Source: Flavobacteriaceae bacterium (GTDB taxonomy: Bacteria; Bacteroidota; Bacteroidia; Flavobacteriales; Flavobacteriaceae). Taken from it: a stretch of DNA of 14,948 bases. Of this stretch, positions 1-7,796 are shown one piece after another. Both the position numbers and the translations under genes were made by a program. Under the pieces are notes generated by a model. That model worked only from the letters and a program-made list of their open reading frames with translations. It had not been told where the DNA came from and ran no database searches. The stretch is taken from NCBI GenBank assembly GCA_030590765.1, contig JAUVCP010000011.1:1-14948 (forward strand). Reading direction: 5' to 3'. The first letter of the stretch is position 1. Each line of letters begins with the position of its first letter.

Positions 1-890
1 GCAGTTTTGGTGTAACAGTGCCAGAGAATTTGATCCATATAGATATCAATAAAGAGGTATTTGATAAAAATTATCCTTCGAAGATCAGTATTGAAGCAGA
101 TGCAACAGAAGCATTGAAATTACTGGCTGAAGCTTTGGAAACTCTTTCTAAAAATAGGGTAAAAGACAGTTCTACTTTGGCAAAGTTGATCAAAGAAGAA
201 AAGAAAGAATACTTTAATGAGTGGAAACAAAAACCATTAGAAGACAAAGTATCACCTGGTTTCTTTTTTGAATCTTTAACAGAACTTACAGATGATGAAA
301 CCCGTTTTATAGTTGATGATGGCAAACATACTTATTTAGCTGCCGAGTTATTACCGATAAATCGGTCGCGTCATTTTGTTTCACCAACAGATTTTAATTG
401 TATGGGTTTTTGTGTTCCTGCAGCTATAGGAACAAAATTTATGAATCCGAATAGTAGAGTAGTGGGCATTGTTGGTGATGGTGGTTTTTTAATGACTGGA
501 ATGGAAACCTTAACCGCAGCAACCTATAAAAAAGGGGTGGTTTATTTTGTTTTTCACGATGGAGAACTCGGACAAATATCACAGTTTCAAAAAATTCCGC
601 TAAAGCGAAAAGTGGCAACTATTATTGGAAATGTTAATATTAAAGGAATTGCAGATGCCTGTGGAGCAACTTATTTTAGAATGGAAAATGATATTGAAAT
701 TACTCAGGTGATGAAAAAAGCCTTTAAGGAAGTTGAGAAAGATATTCCTGTAATTGTAGATGTAAATATTGATTATTCTAAAAAAACCATGATGACCAAA
801 GGTGTGGTAAAAGTAAATTTATCAAGATTCAGTTTTAAAGAAAAAGTGCGATTTATTGGAAGAGCTGTCAAAAGACATTTACTTGAATAA
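1..890 (+). CDS. ThDP-dependent acetolactate synthase-like enzyme, C-terminal part (5' end outside window)
   Basis: The reading frame is open from the first bases with no upstream stop, so the gene enters from outside. The in-frame GTG at 18 lies inside the middle domain and is not a real start. What is present is the end of the central domain (PENLIHIDIN, typical of IlvB-like proteins) and the whole ThDP-binding C-terminal domain. The ThDP motif GDGGF starts at nt 474 and is followed by FHDGELGQISQFQ. Exactly 27 residues after the Asp of GDG, where yeast pyruvate decarboxylase and acetohydroxyacid synthase have the Mg-binding Asn, this protein has Asp (nt 558-560). A basic tail of about 40 residues follows the domain. 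Family members condense or decarboxylate 2-oxo acids or cleave C-C bonds; the substrate here is unknown. The next gene starts 9 nt downstream, so it is probably co-transcribed with the GMC genes. Family is secure, exact reaction is not. Confidence 0.85.
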   Translation, partial: SFGVTVPENLIHIDINKEVFDKNYPSKISIEADATEALKLLAEALETLSKNRVKDSSTLAKLIKEEKKEYFNEWKQKPLEDKVSPGFFFESLTELTDDETRFIVDDGKHTYLAAELLPINRSRHFVSPTDFNCMGFCVPAAIGTKFMNPNSRVVGIVGDGGFLMTGMETLTAATYKKGVVYFVFHDGELGQISQFQKIPLKRKVATIIGNVNIKGIADACGATYFRMENDIEITQVMKKAFKEVEKDIPVIVDVNIDYSKKTMMTKGVVKVNLSRFSFKEKVRFIGRAVKRHLLE

Positions 891-899
891 TAATGATAT

Positions 900-1283
900 A
901 TGAATCCAAAATTTAAACAAACAATTATTCTTTTTACTGAGGTGATCATTCCTGATCTGCGCAACAATACTTCCTTAGAATATGCTTTCATTAAAAATTT
1001 TAAACAAATGATTAACGGTTTAGAACCGGAATCAGCAGATAAAATTAAACTACTGGTTAAGGTGATAGATAAATTGAGTCTTGTATACAATTTTAAAACT
1101 TTTGAACAACTCACCTATAAACAAAGAACAAGATATATAGATAGACTTTTTGATTTTCCGATTGGTAAGATTGTAGGGGGATTAACAGGATTGCGTTCCA
1201 TAGTAATGATCTCTTATTATGGAATAGAAGATGTTTGGAAATCAATACGCTATGATGGCCCTGTAAATGCTCAAATTCAATGA
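900..1283 (+). CDS. Small protein resembling the helper subunit of GMC-type dehydrogenases
   Basis: A 127-aa soluble protein with no signal peptide or membrane segment. The C-terminal part (RSIVMISYYGIEDVWKSIRY followed by DGP) resembles the tail of small subunits and N-terminal helper domains found with GMC dehydrogenases, of the gluconate 2-dehydrogenase subunit 3 type, where a YY..xxVW..IGYxGP pattern is common. That resemblance is from memory of the family and is moderate. It sits 9 nt after the ThDP gene, and its TGA overlaps the ATG of the GMC gene (ATGA at 1280-1283), which predicts translational coupling and supports a role as partner or maturation factor of the GMC enzyme. Unlike many gluconate-dehydrogenase small subunits it lacks a Tat signal, so the complex would be cytoplasmic or membrane-peripheral on the inside. 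It could also be an unrelated protein specific to this locus. Confidence 0.7.
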   Translation: MNPKFKQTIILFTEVIIPDLRNNTSLEYAFIKNFKQMINGLEPESADKIKLLVKVIDKLSLVYNFKTFEQLTYKQRTRYIDRLFDFPIGKIVGGLTGLRSIVMISYYGIEDVWKSIRYDGPVNAQIQ

Positions 1284-2779
1284 AATATTCTCTTGAATTT
1301 GATATAATTGTTGTTGGTTCAGGGGTTGGAGGAGCGACTTTTACAGATTATATTTCCAGAGAAAATGCTGATTTAAAAATTGCAATTTTAGAATCAGGAC
1401 CTTATTTTCTTAAACAGAATTTTAACCAGAAAGAAATAGATATGACTGCCATGTATTTTAACAGGGGAGCAGTTCTGTCTAAAAATTTGCAAATAGGAGT
1501 TTCAGCTGCCAATACTTTAGGAGGAAGTTCTGCAGTTTTTACTGGAGTTTCTTTCCGTCCTCCAAAAAGTGTAATGAAAAAATGGAGAGATAATTTTGGT
1601 TTGGATTTTTTATCAGAGGAGTATATTAAGCAATCATTAGATGAAATTGAAGAAGAAATATCTGTACACGAATTACCTAACAGATGGGATAATGAAAACA
1701 ATAGATTATTCGAAAAAGGAGCTGAAAAATTAGGGATTCCTGTAAAGAGATTAAAAATAAACACAAAAGATTGCAAACAACAGGGTTTTTGTAATTTAGG
1801 ATGTACAACTGGTGCCAAACAAGGAGCTTTAGAAGTTCAAATACCAAAAATTTTAGAACGGGGAGTAAAAATATTTTGTAATACAAAAGTGATTTCTGTT
1901 GAAGAAAACTTGGTTAATGTGCTTGTAACTGATGCTCCAAAAGGAACATTAACAAATACCATGGCAAGTGGCACTTATCAATTTAAAGCAAAGAAAATTA
2001 TTTTGGCAGCAGGAGTTTTAAACACACCTGCTATTTTATTGAGATCTGCCATAAAATTAGGCCTGAAGAATAAAAATATAGGGAGATATATAACTTTACA
2101 TCCTGCATTTAATACCAACGGAATTTATACAAAAGCTATTTCCAGTTTTAAAGGTTTTCCTAAATCTGTTTATACAGATCACTTTTCAGAATCAGATGAT
2201 TTTTATTTGGAAACCTCCTTTTATTTCCCAGGGGTAACAGCAAAAAATAATCCGGGATATGGGGTGTCACATCAGGAGGTAATGAATGAATATTCCAAAA
2301 TGATGTCGATATTGATCCTTGTACATGATGATGCAGAACGTAATAACAGAATAAGTATTGATAAAAAAGGGAATACTATAGTTAATTATTCAATTAATGG
2401 TAAAACAAAAAAAGCATTGATAAAAGCACTTCAGGAAGCAGCTAAGATATTTTTTGCTGCAGATTGTGAAAAGATATTTTTACCGGCAAGTAAAAAGCTG
2501 CCACTTGTTAAAGAAGATGCAGATATCATAAGTGATATTATTTCTGAAAAATATTTGAACCTGTTTAAAACTCCAATGTCAAGTGCACATCCACAAGGAG
2601 GAGCAAGAATGGGAAAAGATCCATCAAATGCTGTTTGTGATACAAATGGAAAAGTTTACGGAACAAATTCGATATATGTTTGTGATGCTTCTCTTTTTCC
2701 AACATCTGTAAAAGTAAATCCTTATGAAACGATCATGGTTTTGGCCAAATGGGTTGCTGAGAATATATTTAAAACGTAA
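1280..2779 (+). CDS. GMC family oxidoreductase (FAD-dependent)
   Basis: A 499-aa flavoprotein. The N-terminal Rossmann motif GSGVGG is at residues 13-18, and an Asn-Thr-Leu-Gly-Gly-Ser-Ser stretch (78-84) is the usual GMC signature. A Cys cluster C165-x5-C171-x3-C175 followed by TGAK matches the CxxGC..GAK segment of cholesterol-oxidase/long-chain-alcohol-oxidase-like GMC proteins. The C-terminal domain holds SAHPQGGARMG (435-444) with the probable catalytic His437, and VNPYETIMVLA with Asn480 as its usual partner. Family members oxidise alcohols, sugars or sterols to carbonyls and pass electrons to oxygen, quinone or cytochrome. No export signal is visible. Its start overlaps the stop of the small subunit-like gene. 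Placement beside a ThDP carboligase/lyase suggests the two enzymes act on successive intermediates (an alpha-hydroxy-ketone or aldehyde/alcohol), but this is inference. It converges on the next gene with a gap of only 12 nt. Confidence 0.88.
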   Translation: MKYSLEFDIIVVGSGVGGATFTDYISRENADLKIAILESGPYFLKQNFNQKEIDMTAMYFNRGAVLSKNLQIGVSAANTLGGSSAVFTGVSFRPPKSVMKKWRDNFGLDFLSEEYIKQSLDEIEEEISVHELPNRWDNENNRLFEKGAEKLGIPVKRLKINTKDCKQQGFCNLGCTTGAKQGALEVQIPKILERGVKIFCNTKVISVEENLVNVLVTDAPKGTLTNTMASGTYQFKAKKIILAAGVLNTPAILLRSAIKLGLKNKNIGRYITLHPAFNTNGIYTKAISSFKGFPKSVYTDHFSESDDFYLETSFYFPGVTAKNNPGYGVSHQEVMNEYSKMMSILILVHDDAERNNRISIDKKGNTIVNYSINGKTKKALIKALQEAAKIFFAADCEKIFLPASKKLPLVKEDADIISDIISEKYLNLFKTPMSSAHPQGGARMGKDPSNAVCDTNGKVYGTNSIYVCDASLFPTSVKVNPYETIMVLAKWVAENIFKT

Positions 2780-2791
2780 TGAGGAATAGAT

Positions 2792-3379
2792 TTAATTCCA
2801 CAGCATAAAGAATAAAAACACCAATGGAATGATGATTCCTAAAGCAGTGTAAATTCCTCCACGGCCGGTAATACCCTTTTTACCTTTAACCATAAAAAGA
2901 GAAGTAATAGCAAATAAAATCAATGCTCCTGCAAAAATATCAGAAAACCACATCCACCATTTATTTGGATTATAATGTAGATAATTTACTTCATAAAATG
3001 CAATTCGTTTTCTTAAATACTCTGCTCTTCCCTTACCTGTAGAAGTGTTAACAATAATAGAGGAACCTCCTTTTAAAAATATTTTAATTATATTATCTTG
3101 TGGGTAGTAATGTTTTTTATAGGTTTCATTTGGAGCAATATCTGCTAATAATTGTAAAACATTTTCTTTAATACCAACATTATTAGTTAAGGTGGTTTTT
3201 GTTTGAAAATGTTCAATTTCTACTTTGTAATTGGGGTTCCAGTCATTCATATGGTTTAGGGCAATCCCTGATAAACCATAAATAAGAGTAGTACCAATAA
3301 AGAAATAGCCAATATCTCTATGTAGAATTCTACTCCATTTTCGAAGTGTTTTCATAAGCTGAATCGAAACTCTTTCCAT
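2792..3379 (-). CDS. PepSY-associated transmembrane protein
   Basis: A 195-aa inner-membrane protein with RILHRDIGYF leading into a first TM helix (about residues 22-42), a periplasmic PepSY-like section (about 50-130), a second TM helix (about 143-164) after LHYNPNKWWMWFSD, the basic turn KGKKGITGRGG, and a third TM helix (about 176-194). This layout matches the PepSY_TM family, whose members are linked to iron/siderophore or copper redox chemistry. His20, His43 and His135 are candidate haem or metal ligands. The start is uncertain. ATG at 3379 has an AGGA-like sequence very close to it, while the ATG at 3355 gives MKTLRKWSRILHRD, the usual N-terminus of such proteins. It lies 48 nt after the lipoprotein gene and is probably co-transcribed with it. 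It ends tail-to-tail with the GMC gene. The molecular role is not established. Confidence 0.8.
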   Translation of the reverse strand: MERVSIQLMKTLRKWSRILHRDIGYFFIGTTLIYGLSGIALNHMNDWNPNYKVEIEHFQTKTTLTNNVGIKENVLQLLADIAPNETYKKHYYPQDNIIKIFLKGGSSIIVNTSTGKGRAEYLRKRIAFYEVNYLHYNPNKWWMWFSDIFAGALILFAITSLFMVKGKKGITGRGGIYTALGIIIPLVFLFFMLWN

Positions 3380-3427
3380 TCTTCCTTTTTGAATGATATC
3401 TGCCAGTTAGAATGGAAAGGTTTTTGT

Positions 3428-3961
3428 TTATTTTTTCACTTGATGAGAAACATAATCCAAAGAATAGAATGACAAATGATCAACTCCGGCAACTTTCATA
3501 GAGTCTCTGTAAGTTTTTATTTGTTCCATTTTTTGTGCATAAACATCATCACTATCTGTCCCTTCCTTGTGATTTTGCACATGGTCTTCTTCTTTTTGTA
3601 AGCAGTAGGCTTCATCAACTTTAAACTCTTTTACAACACCGGTTAAAGTGATCTCATCACCAATTAACTTATCGTCAAAACGGGTTTCACTTACTACATG
3701 TACATCTCCTTTATCGTTTACTAATAATAATTTTTTCCCTCCATGTTTACACACGTGATCAACAATACCATTTACTTCAACCTCTTTATTTACCCATTTA
3801 GCAGCTTTATCATCAAAATCAGCTAAAGCTAAAACCGGATTTTCAACAGTTTTATCAGTTGTTTCAATATTATTAACTTCTGTTTTGTTCTCTTTTTTTG
3901 TGTTCTTGGAGCAAGAAATGCTAAAAGCTACTACGATTAAAAATAGGATAATTTTTTTCAT
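3428..3961 (-). CDS. OB-fold-like lipoprotein
   Basis: A 177-aa protein with a short SPII signal peptide and lipobox SISC (Cys17), followed by a Lys/Glu/Thr-rich linker to about residue 40. The core (about 55-120) has alternating beta strands with VEVNGIVDHVCKHGGKK, then LLLVNDKGDVHVV and EITLTGVVKEF, which looks like a tRNA-anti/OB-fold barrel of the kind found in small Bacteroidota periplasmic proteins. Cys71, His73 and Cys120 with His127/His131 could bind a metal or form a disulfide, but that is inference. The C-terminal 40 residues are charged and probably helical. A perfect -7 box lies 23 nt upstream of the ATG. The following PepSY-TM gene is likely in the same transcript, so the pair may act together at the inner membrane/periplasm, perhaps in metal handling. 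No specific function is recognised. Confidence 0.75.
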   Translation of the reverse strand: MKKIILFLIVVAFSISCSKNTKKENKTEVNNIETTDKTVENPVLALADFDDKAAKWVNKEVEVNGIVDHVCKHGGKKLLLVNDKGDVHVVSETRFDDKLIGDEITLTGVVKEFKVDEAYCLQKEEDHVQNHKEGTDSDDVYAQKMEQIKTYRDSMKVAGVDHLSFYSLDYVSHQVKK

Positions 3962-4240
3962 GATTAAATTAGTTTTGTTTGGAGCAAAAATACTATTTTT
4001 TATGGTATTTTTAAAAAATATAGAATAGATATTTTATGTTTTTTCGATTTATCAATATCAGTAATTTCATAGATCTATCACTAATAATACTTATTAATTT
4101 CTTAAAATTTGAAAATTTTTAATCGAATAGAATTCCTCGATGGTTCTACCTCAAGGATAGTTGGTTTTAAGAAATTTTTATTATATGTTCTTTTTGTCCG
4201 TATTTGCTAACCTCTGTTAACCTTTATCTAAAATATTTTG
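3962..4240. other. AT-rich intergenic spacer without a convincing gene
   Basis: A 279-bp stretch between the end of the AI-2E gene and the start of the lipoprotein gene. It contains the lipoprotein -7 box, a perfect 10-bp palindrome ATAGATCTAT at 4069-4078, and a direct repeat TAACCT at 4208-4213 and 4218-4223 (10-nt period). No strong hairpin plus T-run was found for ending the AI-2E transcript. Open frames here are under 30 codons and lack any recognisable protein feature. Confidence 0.6.
3985..3992 (-). promoter_or_regulatory. -7 promoter box for the lipoprotein/PepSY genes
   Basis: The minus strand reads TATTTTTG, an exact match to the Bacteroidota -7 consensus TAnnTTTG, 23 nt upstream of the ATG at 3961. 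No clear TTG -33 element is present at the usual distance, because the upstream 30 bases are almost all A/T. This is prediction from the consensus only. Confidence 0.5.
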
Positions 4241-5344
4241 TTACTCACTAATTTTTTCTATGTCATCTGTATTATTGTTGGTTCCTGATGGAATCACATT
4301 TTCTGATACCCATGCAGTATAAAGTTGGTGTGCAATAGCTAAAATAACCGGACCAATAAATAAACCGAGCATTCCCATAAACATCATTCCACCCAATGCT
4401 CCGATTAAGATTACTAGCATAGGAGTTTGTAAGCCTTTGCCTAATAACATTGGCTTTAAAAAGTTATCGGATAGAGCTACGAAAATGGAATAAATTGTGA
4501 AAATGATTGCTGGCATAGTGTCATGTGTGGAAAAAACAATTGCAATTGCGGGAATCATTACTAAAAGTGCAGGAATTTGAATAATGGCCAATATCAATAC
4601 GAATAAAGCAAAAATGCCTGCAGCCGGCAATCCAATTAAGGCAAAACCAATATATGCCAGAATAGATTGAATGATAGCCACTAATAAGATGCCTTTTACT
4701 ACACTTCTTATAGTATTAGTAATCATTTTTATAAATTCTTCTCCTTTTCCATCCATTAAACGGTTTGCAAATTGTACACTTGTTTTGTAACCACTCTCTG
4801 CCGACAGCATAAATATTCCTGCAAAAATTAAGGAGAATAAAGCTAAGAATACTGCACCCATAAGTCCGGTAAAACTACTAAAGGCTTTGCCTAAAATATT
4901 TTTTAATTGTTCTTTATGATCCCTTAAAACATTTTCGATGCTTTGATTAGCTTCTGTCCAAAATTCAAAGGTTTTTTCACCTATCAATGGCCATTCTTTT
5001 ACCTTTTCGGTGGGAGGTGGAACTACAACGGTTCCTGCTTCAAAATTTTCTTTAAACTCTAATGAAGATGAAACCACGGAACTTGTTAAATTAATAGTTG
5101 GTACAACTATAATTGCCAATAAAATAATAATAAAAACAGAAGTAACCAATCCTTTCTTTTTCCCTTTAAACAAATTGATAACTTTAATATAAAATGGGTA
5201 AAGTGCTACAGCAACCAAAGCAGACCAAATAATGATCAATAAAAATGGTTTGACTATAGAATAACTTGCTACCAGTAAAATGGTAAAGGCAATGATCCTG
5301 ATATACGTATCGATAGGATTTCCTTTTAAAATTGATTTTTTCAT
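4241..5344 (-). CDS. AI-2E family transporter
   Basis: A 367-aa polytopic inner-membrane protein. It begins with a pair of TM helices (about 14-50), a third at about 63-85, a soluble/amphipathic stretch (about 90-150) with prolines and charged residues, then helices to about residue 345. The final part GMLGLFIGPVILAIAHQLY is the characteristic end of AI-2E/PerM-family proteins (PF01594). Length fits the family (about 340-380 aa). Family members include TqsA (AI-2 export) and Na+/H+ antiporter-like or permease-like proteins, so the substrate cannot be deduced. It is the last gene of the efflux operon, 17 nt after the outer-membrane factor stop, without its own visible promoter. The C-terminus is hydrophilic with an Asn/Thr/Asp/Glu-rich tail. 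Confidence 0.88.
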   Translation of the reverse strand: MKKSILKGNPIDTYIRIIAFTILLVASYSIVKPFLLIIIWSALVAVALYPFYIKVINLFKGKKKGLVTSVFIIILLAIIVVPTINLTSSVVSSSLEFKENFEAGTVVVPPPTEKVKEWPLIGEKTFEFWTEANQSIENVLRDHKEQLKNILGKAFSSFTGLMGAVFLALFSLIFAGIFMLSAESGYKTSVQFANRLMDGKGEEFIKMITNTIRSVVKGILLVAIIQSILAYIGFALIGLPAAGIFALFVLILAIIQIPALLVMIPAIAIVFSTHDTMPAIIFTIYSIFVALSDNFLKPMLLGKGLQTPMLVILIGALGGMMFMGMLGLFIGPVILAIAHQLYTAWVSENVIPSGTNNNTDDIEKISE

Positions 5345-5361
5345 ATCTATTTCGTTTTATA

Positions 5362-6756
5362 TTAATTAGTACTTTCTTTTGTTTCTGTCCAACCACCCCC
5401 CAGAGCATCATAAAGATTTATTATAGAGACCAATTGTTGTTTTAAAGCTTCAGAAGCCTTTATCTCGGCATTGAACTGTGATGTTTGTAAATTTAACACT
5501 TCTAAATAACTTGTCAGCCCTCCATCATATCTTACCCATGAAAGATGAGCAGCTGTTTTAGCTAATTCCATTTGCTCATTTCTTAGATCGTATTCCCGTT
5601 GGTATGTTTCTGTTGCAATCATCGCATCTTCAATCTCTTGTAATGCTATAAGAAATGCATTTTGATAGCTGTTAAGTAGTTGTTTTGTTCTTGCCTTTTC
5701 AGCTTCTATGCCTTTTTCAATTCTCTTTCCGTTAAAAATAGGTCCCATGATCTGACCGATCAGATCGGCAAAAAATACAGTTGGATTTAAAAGTTCAGCT
5801 CCCATATTTGCACTTAAAGTGAGCGATGGGTATTTTAAGGTTTCAGCAACGCCTATTCTTAAGGTTTGTGCATGTAAATTTCTTTCTGCCTGCATGACAT
5901 CAGGTCTTCTATCAAGCAATTCTGATGGAAATCCTGTTGGAATTTCAGGAAGTGAAATTTGTTCTTCCAATAGTAATCCTCTCGGAATATCCATAGGAGG
6001 AGATCCTAAAAGAATACTGATCGCATTTTCTATTTGTCTTCTTGAACGATTAAATACTTCAATAGCAGTTTTTGCTTCGCTTACTTGTATTTTGGCCTGT
6101 GCCAGGTCTACTTCACTAATAAAACCGGCATTGAATCTTGCCTGCATAACTTCGAGATTTTCCTGAAAATTTTGAGCTGTTTTTTCGGAAATACTCAATC
6201 TGTTATCCAAATCTCTTAAAGAAATATATGCATTGGCTGTTGCCGAAATAATACTTATAGTTAAAGCTTTATATGCTTCTTCAGTGGCTAAATAATTCTG
6301 TAAAGAAATATCATTTAAGGTTTTGATCTGGCCCCAAAGATCAACTTTGTAGGAAACATTGATAACAGGGGCTATTGAATTTGAAAAATCAGAACTTGTG
6401 GTGTTATACGAGGTAGAACCATTTATGCCGTAATTTACACTTGGATAAAAATCAGCTCTTGAAATATCTAAATAGGCCTGAGATTCTTCTATTCTGGCAA
6501 TGGCAGCTTTTAAATTTTTATTGTTTACCAAAGCCGTATCAATTAAATTGACCAAAACAGGATCATTAAATAATTTCCACCAAGGTAAATTTACAATACT
6601 TGAATCTTTGAAAAAATTATGGCGATAGGTTACAGGTATAGATTGTTCTTCTCGTGTATAATCTTCACCTATTTTGCATGAAAATAGTGATGTTATCATA
6701 ATTCCGATAATTATGAATAAGCCTAAATTCTTTTTATTTTTTAAGATCCAATTCAT
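5362..6756 (-). CDS. TolC-like outer-membrane efflux lipoprotein (NodT family)
   Basis: A 464-aa protein with an SPII signal peptide and lipobox SLFSC (Cys27), so probably lipid-anchored in the outer membrane. After DYTREEQSIPVTYRH come the two outer-membrane-efflux-protein repeats. The first is NLKAAIARIEESQAYLDISRADFYPSV with a beta-strand segment and long coiled-coil helices. The second begins near LLDRRPDVMQAERNLHA, the hallmark of NodT-type factors (P-D-(V/I)-xxAExxLxA). The C-terminus has VRYDGGLTSYLEVLNLQ, another family signature. It forms the trimeric exit duct for the tripartite pump encoded by the two preceding genes. Its ATG shares one base with the preceding stop (TAATG at 6754-6758), implying translational coupling. 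Length is normal for the family. Confidence 0.93.
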   Translation of the reverse strand: MNWILKNKKNLGLFIIIGIMITSLFSCKIGEDYTREEQSIPVTYRHNFFKDSSIVNLPWWKLFNDPVLVNLIDTALVNNKNLKAAIARIEESQAYLDISRADFYPSVNYGINGSTSYNTTSSDFSNSIAPVINVSYKVDLWGQIKTLNDISLQNYLATEEAYKALTISIISATANAYISLRDLDNRLSISEKTAQNFQENLEVMQARFNAGFISEVDLAQAKIQVSEAKTAIEVFNRSRRQIENAISILLGSPPMDIPRGLLLEEQISLPEIPTGFPSELLDRRPDVMQAERNLHAQTLRIGVAETLKYPSLTLSANMGAELLNPTVFFADLIGQIMGPIFNGKRIEKGIEAEKARTKQLLNSYQNAFLIALQEIEDAMIATETYQREYDLRNEQMELAKTAAHLSWVRYDGGLTSYLEVLNLQTSQFNAEIKASEALKQQLVSIINLYDALGGGWTETKESTN

Positions 6757-7796
6757 TATGCTTTCTTTCTTTTATGATTTGCATAAGAATCTAAAATCCG
6801 AAAGGCAACAACAACGTAAATTACTGACATGGATATTTGTATGACCCGTGGCCATACTTTTTCTCCTGCCTCAGCATCAGACGACATAACAGAACCTAAG
6901 ATCAGTAAAAAAGTTGAAAATCCACTGGCAAAAACCGGGGCTAGTTTATGGTTTGAAAATATGAGGTTTCCAAATATTAATCCCATAGAAAGAACCAATA
7001 ATATCATAAAGGTAAAATTAGGTACGGTACTTAATAAATTAAATCCTAGTATTGCAACAACTCCTCCCAAAATATTGGCAATGATCATAACGAGTCCAAC
7101 TTTTGGATTTGCCAATGCGGGACTCATAGATAAAATGGCAATAAAAGTTAAAATAAGGACACTGGATGATAGTTTGAAAATATAAAATAATAATAGAACT
7201 GGTGTTAATATGATAATGATATTTATAGCATAGTTAAAACGATCTCTTTCTGGTTGCTTTGCTGCAGATTGCTTTGCTTTAGTAAATGCTTCATCTGCAG
7301 TTGACCATGGAAAGATCAAAAATATAATTTGGGTCAGTGTAATAGCCATCAACGCATTGAGAGTTAAATTAATTGCAACATAACTTCCTATTGCCGTAGA
7401 ATCAATGGAAACAAAAGGGATTATAATAAGACTGATCAATAAAAAAATTTTGACCATGCCCAGTATTTTATCTGTATAATAAAACCACAACAGAGCTAAT
7501 AATAATAAAGGTATGAAAACTAATGAATAATCTAAAAAAACAGCACTAAATACAATTACAATACCTGTCATAAATATCAAAGTAAACACAAAGCTAAGGC
7601 CTTGTTTAAAAGAGAGAGGTTTTGCCCCTGGTGCTATATAACCCAATCCCAAAACAGCAGTAAGATAGGCAAGGTCATAATTCCATAATGAAGTAACTGC
7701 CATTATAAAACTTATACCTATCGCATATCTCAATACAGGAATTGAAGCCATCCAATTGGTTTTAACATCTGATATGTTGGCTACCTTATCTGACAT
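6756..7796 (-). CDS. DUF2955/FUSC-type inner-membrane efflux component (AaeB-like)
   Basis: A 346-aa membrane protein with two blocks of hydrophobic helices. The first (about residues 20-165) starts VLRYAIGISFIMAV and includes YLTAVLGLGYIAPGAKPLSF. A charged cytoplasmic segment (about 167-190, STADEAFTKAKQSAAKQPER) follows, and the second block (about 190-335) contains ANPKVGLVMIIANILGG. This resembles the DUF2955 family related to FUSC and to AaeB, the inner-membrane partner of HlyD-type AaeA in p-hydroxybenzoate-type efflux. It is much shorter than E. coli AaeB (about 650 aa), as DUF2955 proteins are. It overlaps the HlyD gene by 11 nt and the TolC-type gene by 1 nt, so the three parts are made in concert. 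The likely job is export of small organic or aromatic acids, by family inference. Confidence 0.82.
   Translation of the reverse strand: MSDKVANISDVKTNWMASIPVLRYAIGISFIMAVTSLWNYDLAYLTAVLGLGYIAPGAKPLSFKQGLSFVFTLIFMTGIVIVFSAVFLDYSLVFIPLLLLALLWFYYTDKILGMVKIFLLISLIIIPFVSIDSTAIGSYVAINLTLNALMAITLTQIIFLIFPWSTADEAFTKAKQSAAKQPERDRFNYAINIIIILTPVLLLFYIFKLSSSVLILTFIAILSMSPALANPKVGLVMIIANILGGVVAILGFNLLSTVPNFTFMILLVLSMGLIFGNLIFSNHKLAPVFASGFSTFLLILGSVMSSDAEAGEKVWPRVIQISMSVIYVVVAFRILDSYANHKRKKA

Noticed and set aside
18..40. GTG codon as the start of the ThDP gene
   Set aside because: The frame is open upstream to base 1 and the GTG lies inside the conserved central domain, so the gene continues beyond the window.
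1402..1818. 138-aa minus-strand frame opposite the GMC gene
   Set aside because: It mirrors conserved GMC sequence including the FAD and Cys regions; no independent coding signs.
2783..2799. GGAAT/ATTCC hairpin as a terminator between the convergent GMC and PepSY genes
   Set aside because: Only 5 bp of stem, a 7-nt loop and no T-run on either strand.
4069..4078. ATAGATCTAT palindrome as an operator
   Set aside because: A single 10-bp AT-rich palindrome far from any predicted promoter is expected by chance here.
4034..4120. Short plus-strand ORF in the spacer between the AI-2E and lipoprotein genes
   Set aside because: Under 30 codons, very AT-biased, no ribosome-binding context and no protein motif.
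6829..7185. 118-aa plus-strand frame opposite the DUF2955 gene
   Set aside because: It is antisense to a clear membrane protein gene, has no domain, and reflects the composition of the opposite strand.
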